Source: Planctomycetaceae bacterium (lineage in GTDB: Bacteria; Planctomycetota; Planctomycetia; Planctomycetales; Planctomycetaceae). From it: a stretch of 11,467 nt of DNA. Below the pieces are notes generated by a model. The model saw only the letters and a program-made list of their open reading frames with translations. It was not told where the DNA came from and searched no databases. Location: positions 1-11,467 of the forward strand of contig CANJZR010000065.1 in assembly GCA_947479075.1 (NCBI GenBank), written 5' to 3'. Positions 1 through 6,983 of the stretch are shown here, in pieces. Numbering within the stretch: the stretch's first letter is position 1; every line of letters begins with the position of its first letter. Made by a program: the position numbers and the translations under genes.

Positions 1-1698
1 AATGCGGGCGATGTGATTGCCAATGATGATCTGCAGCTGGTCGCAGATTTTTTGAATTCGAAAGACCCCGCGTTTGCTGATCCCGCGATTCGGCGGGCCG
101 CCATTCAGGCACTGAGGTCCGCGATCTCACCACAGGCTGTACCGTTGCTGGAAAGGATTGTCCGTGACGGTTCGCCGCAGGATGCGTTACTCGCGTTAAA
201 GTCTTTGAGTGAATCTCAACAGGCAGAAGCCCAACAGCTGGCCATGCGACTGGCCTCCGAACCCGTTGTTCAGGAACGGGTCGGACTGACAGCGATCATG
301 CGGGCGGTTGGCGAGTCCCACGATGAACGCTGGTTGCCTCTTTTTCAGACGGCATTCATCCACGCCAATCCCCTGGTCCGCGAAGTGGCACTGGAGCAGT
401 TGCTGCGGCTGGGCGTTGGTCAGCGGCTGGATCTGATCAAGGCCGCGCTGGCCGATAGTCAAGATCCGATTCGCGATCGTGCGTTTGAGGCTTTACTTGC
501 AGAGCGGTCGTCGGAGGAGCAACCGCTGTTTGAGCGGGAGGTCATGAATCGAGTGAAAGCGAATCGAAAGGATGATCGCACACTCCTGGCCTTGCGGGAG
601 ATTCGCGATCCTGCCGCACTTCCGCAGATTCTGAAATGGATTGATGAGAGGCCCGGCGAAGATCTGCTGCTGGTGACCACGTATGTCGAGGTCGGTGGTG
701 CTGAGCAAATAGGGGGACTGATCGAGCGGTATCCACGGCTGAGCCCCGACAGTCAGGCCTATGTGCTGCGGATGTTATTTGCGGTAAATCATCCTGACGC
801 CCGCCGCATGATTCAAAGCGGACTTTTGTCGGAGGAGGAAACGGTTTATCGGGTTTGTAAGTTGTTGATGGTGGAGTGGGGGGATGAAGAGGCTGTGGCT
901 GCGCTGGTGGACGCGATTGAGAAATCGATCCCGAATCATGTTTCCCGTGCAAACGAAATGGTGGAAGGTCTGGGCCTCATCGGCAGTCGGGCAGCCAAGC
1001 AGGCGTTGGTTGCCATGGAGAACAGCGGCAACTGGGATACTCAGCGACTCGCAGAATTTGGGATGATGATCCTGCGCCAGAGGTCGCCTGTGGCAATCTG
1101 GTTGGGAGCCGCAACGGAAAAGACGAACAGCGAGGATTTTCTGGGTGCCATTGAGATTCTGAATCTCGCGATGGACATCGAGCCCGATTCGGCACAGGTC
1201 TACAACTCACTCGGTTACGCGCAGATGGGGCTGGTACGCGGACTTTCCGGAAGTGAGAAGGCTGACATGATCAAACTGGCGAAGGCCAATTTTGAGAAAG
1301 CGCTCACCTTTTCGCCGAATGATCACAATCCGCTGACGGGTGTCGCAATCTGCCTGGCCAATGAAGGGTTGTACGAATCGGCAATTCGGATGGTTGATAC
1401 CCCACTGCTCCTCACCAAAATACTCCTCACCAAAAACCAGAGCCAGTCGGTGTTTTACTACAATGTGGCGTGTGTCTATGGGGTTTCCATCGACCAGTTA
1501 CTCAAGGAAACGGATACTCCGGAACGTGCGACGAAGCTGAAGATGTATCAGGCGAAGGCGATGAAGTTCCTGTATTCCGCAGTCCAGCTGGGGTTTGGCA
1601 ATGCCCGGTTACTGAATTCCGATCCCGATTTGAATTCTCTTCGTGATCTTCCCGAGTTCAAAAAGCTGTCGGCAAAAATCATGGAAGTCGGACCGTAA
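1..1698 (+). CDS. HEAT-repeat / TPR scaffold protein, 5'-partial
   Basis: This is the C-terminal 565 or so residues of a protein that enters from the left. The frame stays open to base 1, and the GTG at 13 has no ribosome binding site, so the true start is probably outside. The first ~340 residues are helical pairs of HEAT type, for example the segments with PAIRRAAIQALRSA, NPLVREVALEQLLRLG and DPIRDRAFEALLAE. From about residue 370 (counting from 13) the protein changes to tetratricopeptide repeats (EDFLGAIEILNLAMDIEPDS, then a repeat with ANFEKALTFSPNDHNP). It ends with LLNSDPDLNSLRDLPEFKKL, a common closing motif of TPR proteins. Both repeat types make protein-binding solenoids. No catalytic motif is visible, so the role is most likely scaffolding or chaperone-like. 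The partner is unknown. The aldose epimerase gene starts 21 bp after the stop, so the two may be co-transcribed. Confidence 0.85.
   Translation, partial: NAGDVIANDDLQLVADFLNSKDPAFADPAIRRAAIQALRSAISPQAVPLLERIVRDGSPQDALLALKSLSESQQAEAQQLAMRLASEPVVQERVGLTAIMRAVGESHDERWLPLFQTAFIHANPLVREVALEQLLRLGVGQRLDLIKAALADSQDPIRDRAFEALLAERSSEEQPLFEREVMNRVKANRKDDRTLLALREIRDPAALPQILKWIDERPGEDLLLVTTYVEVGGAEQIGGLIERYPRLSPDSQAYVLRMLFAVNHPDARRMIQSGLLSEEETVYRVCKLLMVEWGDEEAVAALVDAIEKSIPNHVSRANEMVEGLGLIGSRAAKQALVAMENSGNWDTQRLAEFGMMILRQRSPVAIWLGAATEKTNSEDFLGAIEILNLAMDIEPDSAQVYNSLGYAQMGLVRGLSGSEKADMIKLAKANFEKALTFSPNDHNPLTGVAICLANEGLYESAIRMVDTPLLLTKILLTKNQSQSVFYYNVACVYGVSIDQLLKETDTPERATKLKMYQAKAMKFLYSAVQLGFGNARLLNSDPDLNSLRDLPEFKKLSAKIMEVGP
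1408..1437 (+). repeat. 15-bp in-frame tandem duplication
   Basis: Two adjacent 15-base units (1408-1422 and 1423-1437) share 13 of 15 bases, both beginning CTCCTCACCAAAA. They encode LLTKI followed by LLTKN inside the TPR part of the upstream gene. The length is a multiple of three, so the reading frame is kept. It looks like a replication-slippage duplication that has added five residues to a TPR helix or loop. Confidence 0.7.
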
Positions 1699-1719
1699 CT
1701 TTCCCACGGAATCAATCAG

Positions 1720-2670
1720 ATGCACTCCCCGCTGACCATCACCAGTCCCAACGGCGAGACCCGTGCGGTCATCCTGCCGACACTCGGTTTCAATTGCATT
1801 GAGTTCAGCACCACCATTGACGGGCAAGCCGTGTCCGTTCTGGATACGGAGCTCGGCTTCGAGACCGGTGAACGTCGTCCGGTTGGCAGCGGAATCCCTC
1901 TGCTGTTTCCGTTTCCGAATCGGATCAAGGACGGGAAATTCTCGCATCGGGGGAAGTCATACGTTGTTTCGCCGTCTGAGTGGTCACAGCAAACGATTCA
2001 TGGGTTCTGTGTGAATCGGCCATGGAAGGTCCTGGAGACGACTCCTCACAGTTTGACCGGAGAGTTCCTGTTAAGTCGCGATGCGCCGGAGCGTCGGGCT
2101 CAGTGGCCCGCCGATGCCCGGTTAGTGGTGAAGTACACCGTCGATGAGGATCGACTGCATGCGGAGATCACCGTCGAGAACCCTGATACCGTTCCACTCC
2201 CGTGGGGGTTCGGGACGCATCCTTATTTTCGATTGCCATTGGGAGGAGATCACCCTCCTGACGACTGTGTGATCCATGCGGATGCCTCGGAGCAGTGGGA
2301 ACTTGTTGAGTGCTTTCCGACCGGACAGAAGCATCCGATCCCGGCAAACAAAGATCAGCGTCGCGGCTGGAAATTTGGATCTGGACCGCAAGACGATGTG
2401 TACACCGGTCTCGCTCAGCGTGAGGGTGCGGTCGTGCAGACGATCGACGACCCCGTGTCCCACCTGCGGTTGACTCAGCGCAGCTGCGATGACTTTCGAG
2501 AGCTGGTGGTGTTCACGCCGAAGGGCCGCCCGACGATTTGCCTGGAGCCCTATACCTGCGTGACCGACGCGTCGAACCTGAAAGACCTCGGTCTCGATTC
2601 CGGATGGCGCGAACTTGCTCCCGGAGCCCAGGTGAAGCTGTGGTTTGAGATCAGCATCTCACGAGTTTGA
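1720..2670 (+). CDS. Aldose 1-epimerase family protein (galactose mutarotase-like)
   Basis: A 316-residue protein of the galactose mutarotase-like beta-sandwich superfamily. These enzymes interconvert the alpha and beta anomers of hexoses in the cytoplasm. The expected signature positions are present in order: PFPNRI with the substrate-binding Asn67-Arg68, His94 in TIHGF, the general-acid His167 in FGTHPYF, Asp226 in DDVYTG, and the catalytic-base Glu276 in CLEPYT. Length matches the family (about 290-350). No signal peptide is visible. The ATG at 1720 follows the previous stop by 21 bp with only a weak purine run upstream (ACGGAA). Exact sugar specificity cannot be read from the sequence: members include true GalM and hexose-6-phosphate epimerases. 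It may share an operon with the HEAT/TPR gene, with transcription ending in the palindromic element just downstream. Confidence 0.88.
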   Translation: MHSPLTITSPNGETRAVILPTLGFNCIEFSTTIDGQAVSVLDTELGFETGERRPVGSGIPLLFPFPNRIKDGKFSHRGKSYVVSPSEWSQQTIHGFCVNRPWKVLETTPHSLTGEFLLSRDAPERRAQWPADARLVVKYTVDEDRLHAEITVENPDTVPLPWGFGTHPYFRLPLGGDHPPDDCVIHADASEQWELVECFPTGQKHPIPANKDQRRGWKFGSGPQDDVYTGLAQREGAVVQTIDDPVSHLRLTQRSCDDFRELVVFTPKGRPTICLEPYTCVTDASNLKDLGLDSGWRELAPGAQVKLWFEISISRV

Positions 2671-2689
2671 GTCGTCTGAGGGATCACGT

Positions 2690-2828
2690 CACCAACCCGA
2701 CGCGTCAGCGAGGGCGAGTGTCACAGACTCGTCTGTCGTTTGCTGGTGATCCTGGGGTGAGTGACACCCATCGCAATAGAACTACAGGCCGCACTGCCAT
2801 TCGCCCTCGCTGACGCGTCGGGTTGGTG
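2690..2828. repeat. 139-bp palindromic element with perfect 28-bp inverted terminal repeats
   Basis: The arm at 2690-2717 is the exact reverse complement of 2801-2828 (core ACCCGACGCGTCAGCGAGGG), 28 of 28 bases, separated by 83 bases. Inside are a second 7-bp inverted pair (GTGTCAC 2718-2724 / GTGACAC 2761-2767) and a tight local palindrome ACAGAC-TC-GTCTGT (2723-2736). The element fills almost the whole gap between two convergent genes: it begins 20 bp after the epimerase stop and ends 2 bp from the stop codon of the phosphomutase. RNA from either strand could fold into a long stem, so a bidirectional transcription-end or mRNA-stabilising role is plausible. From memory, this arm sequence recurs between genes in many planctomycete genomes, where it appears in spurious translations as NPTRQRGR or PTRRVSEG. 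It encodes no protein that I can support. Confidence 0.9.
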
Positions 2829-2830
2829 GT

Positions 2831-4036
2831 TTAGTTTTTGATGCCGAGGAATCGCCCCATGAGGTCCCAGCCAGCAGGAAGGCGGACACCCGTCTGGCTG
2901 GCGGCAACCTCGTCGTAGGTCTGAGAGCCGTTGGTGGACACTCCTGATCCGGCCATCGTAAAAGGCGTAAACCCATGGCTGTGGGTTTTGGTCCGCAGGA
3001 ACGTGGGGTGGTCGGGCGAAATCAGAATGCGGTAGTCACCCTGGGACTTCAAATACTCATGGACCGGGCCCACGATGTGCTGGTCGATGGCTTCAAGGGC
3101 TTTGACCTTCTCGTCGGCGTGTCCTTCGTGGCTCGCTTCATCGGTGGCCTCGACATGCACGACGATGAAGTCGGTGCCGCTCTTCAGGGCGTCGATGGCA
3201 TAGCGTCCCTTGGCAGCATAATCGGTGTCGAGATAGCCCGTCGCGCCGGGGACTTCAATGATGTTCCAGCCCAGCAACCGACCGAGACCGCGCAGGAGGT
3301 CGACAGCTGTGATGACTGCCCCCTGAACTCTGTAGCGTTCTTTAAAGTTTCGCAGGGCAGGGGCTTTGCCCTGTCCCCACAACCAGCACTGTGTGGCGGC
3401 CAGTTCACCACGGGCCTGATTGGCGGCGTTCGCGGCGAAGAGGCCCCGGCTCTTGTCCATGATCGCCCGCAGGTCACATGCTCCGCTTCCCAGAGGCAAG
3501 TGACCGGCGATCGCCTGCTCGGTGATATCGTGAGGCGGCACTGTTGTTGTGTCGGAGCTGAAGGGGGCCTTGCGATCGCGAGCCCGCCAAAGCATCAGAT
3601 TGCGGTAGCTGACACCTTGATAGAACTTGATGTTTTTGTGCCCGCAGTAGGCGTGCTGCAGATCGCGGATCAGCTCAGCGCCCAGATCGTTCGGGATCTG
3701 GCCCGCCGTGAAGCTCTTCATCTTCTCGTCAGCGATCGTGACGAAGTTGCAGCGAATCGCCCAGTCATCGGGGCCCAGTTCGATGCCCTGTGCCGCCGCT
3801 TCGATCGGGGCGCGGCCGGTGTGGAACTCAAGGGGGCTGTAGCCGAAGAGGCTCATCGTGCCAACATCGCTGCCGCTGGGCAGGGAATCCGGCACATTGA
3901 GAGACATGCCCGACTCTCCCAATTGGGCGACACGGTCCATATGCGGGACGCGTGCGGCCTGGAGCGGGGTGCGATTGCCGAGCGATGACTGAGGTTCATC
4001 CGCGCAGCCATCGGGAATAATCAAAGCGTACTTCAT
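2831..4036 (-). CDS. apgM: ApgM-type cofactor-independent phosphoglycerate mutase / proposed homoserine kinase
   Basis: A 401-residue member of the alkaline-phosphatase superfamily, of the archaeal-type 2,3-bisphosphoglycerate-independent phosphoglycerate mutase branch. ApgM enzymes interconvert 3- and 2-phosphoglycerate through a phosphoserine. The ATG at 4036 (MKYALIIPDGCADEP) was chosen over an upstream in-frame ATG at 4120, because this is where family members begin and the 28 extra residues look non-coding. Visible metal-site and active-site positions: Asp9 in PDG, Ser56 in SGSDVGTMSLFGYSP (probable phosphoserine), Asp299 and His303 in DEASHEGH, Asp342-His343 in SPDHP, and the histidines of KTHSHG (352-354). 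A close subgroup was labelled 'proposed homoserine kinase' (TIGR02535 type). The N-terminal wording here resembles that subgroup, so the substrate is uncertain. No threonine-pathway gene is adjacent. No clear Shine-Dalgarno precedes the start. Confidence 0.87.
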   Translation of the reverse strand: MKYALIIPDGCADEPQSSLGNRTPLQAARVPHMDRVAQLGESGMSLNVPDSLPSGSDVGTMSLFGYSPLEFHTGRAPIEAAAQGIELGPDDWAIRCNFVTIADEKMKSFTAGQIPNDLGAELIRDLQHAYCGHKNIKFYQGVSYRNLMLWRARDRKAPFSSDTTTVPPHDITEQAIAGHLPLGSGACDLRAIMDKSRGLFAANAANQARGELAATQCWLWGQGKAPALRNFKERYRVQGAVITAVDLLRGLGRLLGWNIIEVPGATGYLDTDYAAKGRYAIDALKSGTDFIVVHVEATDEASHEGHADEKVKALEAIDQHIVGPVHEYLKSQGDYRILISPDHPTFLRTKTHSHGFTPFTMAGSGVSTNGSQTYDEVAASQTGVRLPAGWDLMGRFLGIKN

Positions 4037-4312
4037 GTCTGGCTCAGTGAGACTGACTGTCGGACTGGCGGAACTCGCCGGAAACAGAGTCGATGTTGGG
4101 GAGGTCCTGCAGGAAAGCATAGCGATTCCCGCCGTTCCCCCAAGAGTCGGTCATCCCAAGTCAAGTTCAGCCAAGAACCGCTTGCCTCCCGCCGATTTCT
4201 CCTTATTGTTAGGGAAGAGTTCTGGCGCGAGGAACTCTCCGAAAAGACCGATTGTTTCGATCAGGTCGACCGTGTTGCGACTGCGAAGAGCCGTCCTAGC
4301 GAGGAGTTGGAG
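4037..4312. promoter_or_regulatory. Divergent intergenic region between apgM and the serine protease
   Basis: This 276-bp gap must hold the 5' signals for both divergent genes. Candidate boxes are weak. For the plus strand, TTGCCT (4182-4187) and TATTGT (4204-4209) are 16 bp apart. For the minus strand, a TATGCT hexamer is read from 4121 to 4116, with a poor TTGGGG about 16 bp upstream. Neither is strong enough to call firmly. No RNA gene, repeat or credible small coding region is visible here. Confidence 0.3.
4302..4306 (+). promoter_or_regulatory. Ribosome binding site of the serine protease gene
   Basis: AGGAG lies 6 bp before the ATG at 4313. It directly abuts the alternative TTG at 4307, leaving no spacer. 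This fixes the start at 4313. Confidence 0.65.
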
Positions 4313-5347
4313 ATGCCAGTCCCCTTCCGCCTGATCTGCGTGCTGTTGGGGTATGTATTCGGGCTGGCTCTGGGAATGTCGGAGATCGTGGGCCGTGCTC
4401 AAGAGCCGGTGACGGTCAACAAGAATGAAATCAAGACTCTCCCTGACGTTTTTCAAAAGAATGATCCCGAGTCGATCGCTGACCTGAAGTCATTTGAAAC
4501 GCATCTCAAGGAAATTCTCCCCCGCCTCCAGTCCGCGACCGTCGCGGTGAGGATTAACGAGGCGCATGGCAGCGGAGTCATCGTCACCCCCAGTGGCCTG
4601 ATCATGACAGCTGGACACGTTTCAGGGCGTCCGGGGCGTCCCGCCGAGATCACATTGTCCGATGGGACGACCGTAGCGGGGCGGACTCTGGGACGGAACC
4701 GCAACCTCGATTCAGGGCTGATTCAGATTGAGGGGGGCCGCAACGACTGGCCGTACTGCCCGCGCGAGTCCGCATTGAACGGCAAGACGAAGACCAAGCT
4801 CGGTGACTGGTGCGTCGTGCTCGGCCACCCTGGCGGGTATATGAAGGGACGAACTGCTCCCGTGCGAGTCGGACGCGTCATCATGCAGGGCCAGCGGCTG
4901 GTGCAGACTGATTGCGAACTCGTGGGCGGCGACTCGGGCGGACCGATGTTCAACATGAACGGCGAAGTGATCGCCATCAACAGCCGCATCGGCCAGCCAT
5001 TGGAATTCAATTTTCACGTCCCGACGCTGGTGTATGAAAAAGAGTGGGACAAGCTGGTCAAGTCTGATGACCTCAAGGGCAGCGGCGGAGCGCTTCTGGG
5101 GCTTTCCGGAGTTTCGGATCCAAACGGACTTCGTGTGACCAAGGTCTACCCCGACGAACCCGCGGAGCGGGCGGGAATTCTTGTGGGGGATGTCATCACG
5201 AATTTCCAATCACATACCATCCACGACATGTCCCAGCTGATCAGCGAAGTCAGCGAGTTGATGCCCGGAGACGAAGTGACAATTGAGCTGCTGCGAGACG
5301 GTAAGCCGGTCACGGTTACTGCGGAACTGGATGTGCGATGGGACTGA
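4313..5347 (+). CDS. Exported trypsin-like serine protease with one PDZ domain (HtrA/DegP family)
   Basis: A 344-residue protein with an N-terminal hydrophobic stretch (residues ~8-22, LICVLLGYVFGLALG) and a likely signal-peptidase site after GRA (residue ~29), so it acts outside the cytoplasmic membrane. The S1C protease domain covers about 65-245, with the catalytic triad His102 (MTAGHVSG), Asp133 (NLDSGLIQIEG) and Ser208 (GGDSGGPM). The last motif is complete, so it should be active. A single C-terminal PDZ domain (about 262-340, including GLRVTKVYPDEPAERAGILVGDVI) would bind exposed C-termini or regulate activity. HtrA proteases degrade or refold damaged envelope proteins. It is shorter than DegP (one PDZ rather than two), closer to DegS in layout, but has a cleavable signal rather than an obvious anchor. 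ATG 4313 is supported by AGGAG 6 bp upstream. The rpmF promoter lies 56 bp after the stop, so this gene appears to be its own unit. Confidence 0.92.
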   Translation: MPVPFRLICVLLGYVFGLALGMSEIVGRAQEPVTVNKNEIKTLPDVFQKNDPESIADLKSFETHLKEILPRLQSATVAVRINEAHGSGVIVTPSGLIMTAGHVSGRPGRPAEITLSDGTTVAGRTLGRNRNLDSGLIQIEGGRNDWPYCPRESALNGKTKTKLGDWCVVLGHPGGYMKGRTAPVRVGRVIMQGQRLVQTDCELVGGDSGGPMFNMNGEVIAINSRIGQPLEFNFHVPTLVYEKEWDKLVKSDDLKGSGGALLGLSGVSDPNGLRVTKVYPDEPAERAGILVGDVITNFQSHTIHDMSQLISEVSELMPGDEVTIELLRDGKPVTVTAELDVRWD

Positions 5348-5402
5348 GTATCAGGCCAGTTAAATCCCCGATCCCCTTTTCCTCAAAACAAGTTACGCTC
5401 GC

Positions 5403-5431
5403 TTGACCCCTCGAATTGCCCACCATACGAT
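5403..5431 (+). promoter_or_regulatory. Sigma70-like promoter for rpmF-plsX-fabD
   Basis: TTGACC (5403-5408, 5 of 6 to the -35 consensus) and TACGAT (5426-5431, 4 of 6 to the -10 consensus with the key first, second and last positions kept) are separated by exactly 17 bp. Transcription would start near 5438, giving a leader of about 90 nt before rpmF. It is the best promoter-like sequence I find in the window. Confidence 0.55.
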
Positions 5432-5469
5432 ACCCAATCCACTGCCGGAACAGACAGAGGCAGAGGGTG

Positions 5470-5490
5470 CGACCGGATGGAGAACGGTCG
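5470..5490 (+). other. Hairpin in the rpmF leader
   Basis: CGACCG (5470-5475) and CGGTCG (5485-5490) form a perfect 6-bp stem closing a 9-nt purine-rich loop (GATGGAGAA). The stem lies within the predicted untranslated leader, 38 bp before the rpmF start. It has no U-tract and so is not a terminator. A regulatory role is only a possibility. Confidence 0.35.
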
Positions 5491-5528
5491 TGGCAAGTCA
5501 CATGGACACATAGAGTTAGGCTGAAGTC

Positions 5529-5711
5529 ATGGCCGTACCGAAAAGACGTCAATCGAAGTCCCGGCGTAACATGCGTCGCTCACACGATGCTGTACGTCCG
5601 CTCAAGTTGCAGTTTTGTTCCCAGTGCGGAACAGCTGTGCCCTCACATGTTGTTTGTCCGAACTGTGGTTACTACCACGGTCGGCTGATGGTTCCGCAGC
5701 AGGGTGAATAG
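5529..5711 (+). CDS. rpmF: Large ribosomal subunit protein bL32
   Basis: A 60-residue ribosomal protein of the 50S subunit, located near the peptidyl-transferase tunnel region in known ribosomes. It has the classic start MAVPKRRQSKSRRNMRRSHD and is highly basic in its first half. A zinc ribbon follows, with four intact cysteines: Cys30 and Cys33 (CSQC), Cys43 and Cys46 (CPNC). This is therefore the zinc-binding form, not a C-minus paralogue. Length is normal for the family. It is the first gene after a good promoter and precedes plsX by 135 bp, the common bacterial order rpmF-plsX-fab. The yceD (DUF177) gene that often sits just upstream is absent, and a protease gene takes its place. The Shine-Dalgarno is weak. 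Confidence 0.96.
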   Translation: MAVPKRRQSKSRRNMRRSHDAVRPLKLQFCSQCGTAVPSHVVCPNCGYYHGRLMVPQQGE

Positions 5712-5846
5712 TTCTGTCAGGCGGTGTGAAGGGCTCGTGGAATTGAGCCAGTCATGCCGCCCGAATTGTTCGTGGGGTCCGGCTGTCGAAGTCGTGGTCC
5801 TCCTTGGTGGTTCCAGTTCCTTCTCCCCTCAGGGCGGACACTGCAC

Positions 5847-6842
5847 ATGCGGATCGCTTTAGACGCGATGGGCGGGGACTTTGCGCCCGGTATCAACATC
5901 GCGGGAGCTATCGAAGCACTCACTCACGACCCCCAGCTGGAGATCCTGCTGGTTGGGCAGCGTGAGTTGCTGGACAGCCAGATCGAGGAAACAGGGTATT
6001 CCGGCGAGCGGCTGACGGTCGTTCACTCGGCAGACTTTATCGGCATGGACGAAAAGCCGATGGATGCCCTGCGGAAAAAGCCCGACTGCTCCATCACGAC
6101 CTGCTGGAAGTTGATGGCCAATAAAGAGGCCGATGCCGTCGTGAGCGCGGGCCACACTGGCGGAGTAGTCGCATCCGGACTGCGGACCCGCCTTTTTCTC
6201 AAAGGTGTGAAACGTCCCGGTATTGCTGTCGTGCTGCCCACTCTGAATGGCCAGGCCGTCCTGATGGATGTCGGTGCCAATCCGGGAGCTCGTCCCGAAC
6301 ACCTGCACCAATACGCAGCTATGGGGTCGATCTTCGCCAAGGCGATCCTGGGGATCGAGACACCTCGCGTCGGACTGATGAATATCGGCAGCGAAGAAGG
6401 CAAGGGGACCGAACTCGTCCTTGAGACTCATGACCTGCTGGTCAAACAGCCGTGCCCTGGAAAATATGTCGGCAACGTCGAAGGTCGCGGCCTGTACCAG
6501 GGCGATGCAGATGTCATCATCTGTGAAGGCTTCGTGGGCAATGTCGTGTTGAAGGTCAGCGAAGGCATGGCAGAAATGATGATGAAAGTCATTTCGTCCG
6601 AAGTCCTGAAGTCGCTCGACACGGAACGTCACCAGGCCTCAATGACCTTCAAGGCTCTGCACGCACGCTTTGAGTACCACGAAGTCGGCGGCGCTCCGCT
6701 GCTCGGTGTGGACGGGATCTGTATGATCTGCCACGGCTCCAGCAACGCCCGGGCTATCCGCAATGCCTTGCGAACCACGCGGACGATCTACGAGCGTAAG
6801 GTCAACGAGAAGATCACCGATGTCGTCGGCAGTTGGGGGTAA
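5847..6842 (+). CDS. plsX: Phosphate acyltransferase PlsX
   Basis: A 331-residue acyl-ACP:phosphate acyltransferase. It converts acyl-ACP to acyl-phosphate, the donor used by PlsY to begin phospholipid synthesis, and is a cytosolic or peripheral membrane enzyme. The start at 5847 gives the family's canonical opening MRIALDAMGGDFAP; the upstream in-frame ATG at 5754 would add 31 residues unlike any PlsX. Other family blocks are in order: SAGHTGG (usual SAGNTGA), LMDVGANPGARPEHLHQYA, NIGSEEGKGTEL, NVEGRGLYQGDADVIICEGF with GNVVLKVSEG, and a C-terminal HGSSNARAIRNAL. Length is typical. It lies between rpmF and fabD, the conserved arrangement that coordinates lipid and ribosome production. No good Shine-Dalgarno is present, only GGGCGGA about 10 bp upstream. 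Confidence 0.96.
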   Translation: MRIALDAMGGDFAPGINIAGAIEALTHDPQLEILLVGQRELLDSQIEETGYSGERLTVVHSADFIGMDEKPMDALRKKPDCSITTCWKLMANKEADAVVSAGHTGGVVASGLRTRLFLKGVKRPGIAVVLPTLNGQAVLMDVGANPGARPEHLHQYAAMGSIFAKAILGIETPRVGLMNIGSEEGKGTELVLETHDLLVKQPCPGKYVGNVEGRGLYQGDADVIICEGFVGNVVLKVSEGMAEMMMKVISSEVLKSLDTERHQASMTFKALHARFEYHEVGGAPLLGVDGICMICHGSSNARAIRNALRTTRTIYERKVNEKITDVVGSWG

Positions 6843-6983
6843 GTGGTGCTGCTGCGAGTGCTCCCAGGCGAGCTGATGAAAGCTCGATGAGTGAACTCGG
6901 GTGTGGCCCCCGGTCGACAGCTTTATCGAGTCGCTCCGGTGTGAGTGGCTCAGCCCATCCATTCCCTCCGTCTGCACTCTCTT

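Noticed and set aside
2782..2976. 64-codon minus-strand frame that runs through the repeat arm and ends PPTRRVSEGEWQCGL
   Set aside because: It overlaps the apgM 3' end, and its distinctive end is only the translated palindromic repeat.
2975..3988. 337-codon open frame on the plus strand, antisense to apgM
   Set aside because: It lies entirely inside the well-supported apgM gene in the opposite direction and shows no family motifs. High GC favours long antisense open frames.
5416..5688. 90-codon frame spanning the rpmF leader
   Set aside because: It overlaps rpmF in another frame and its start lies inside the predicted promoter/leader; no family resemblance.
5859..6632. 257-codon open frame on the minus strand inside plsX
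   Set aside because: It is a shadow of plsX, which carries all the expected conserved blocks on the plus strand.
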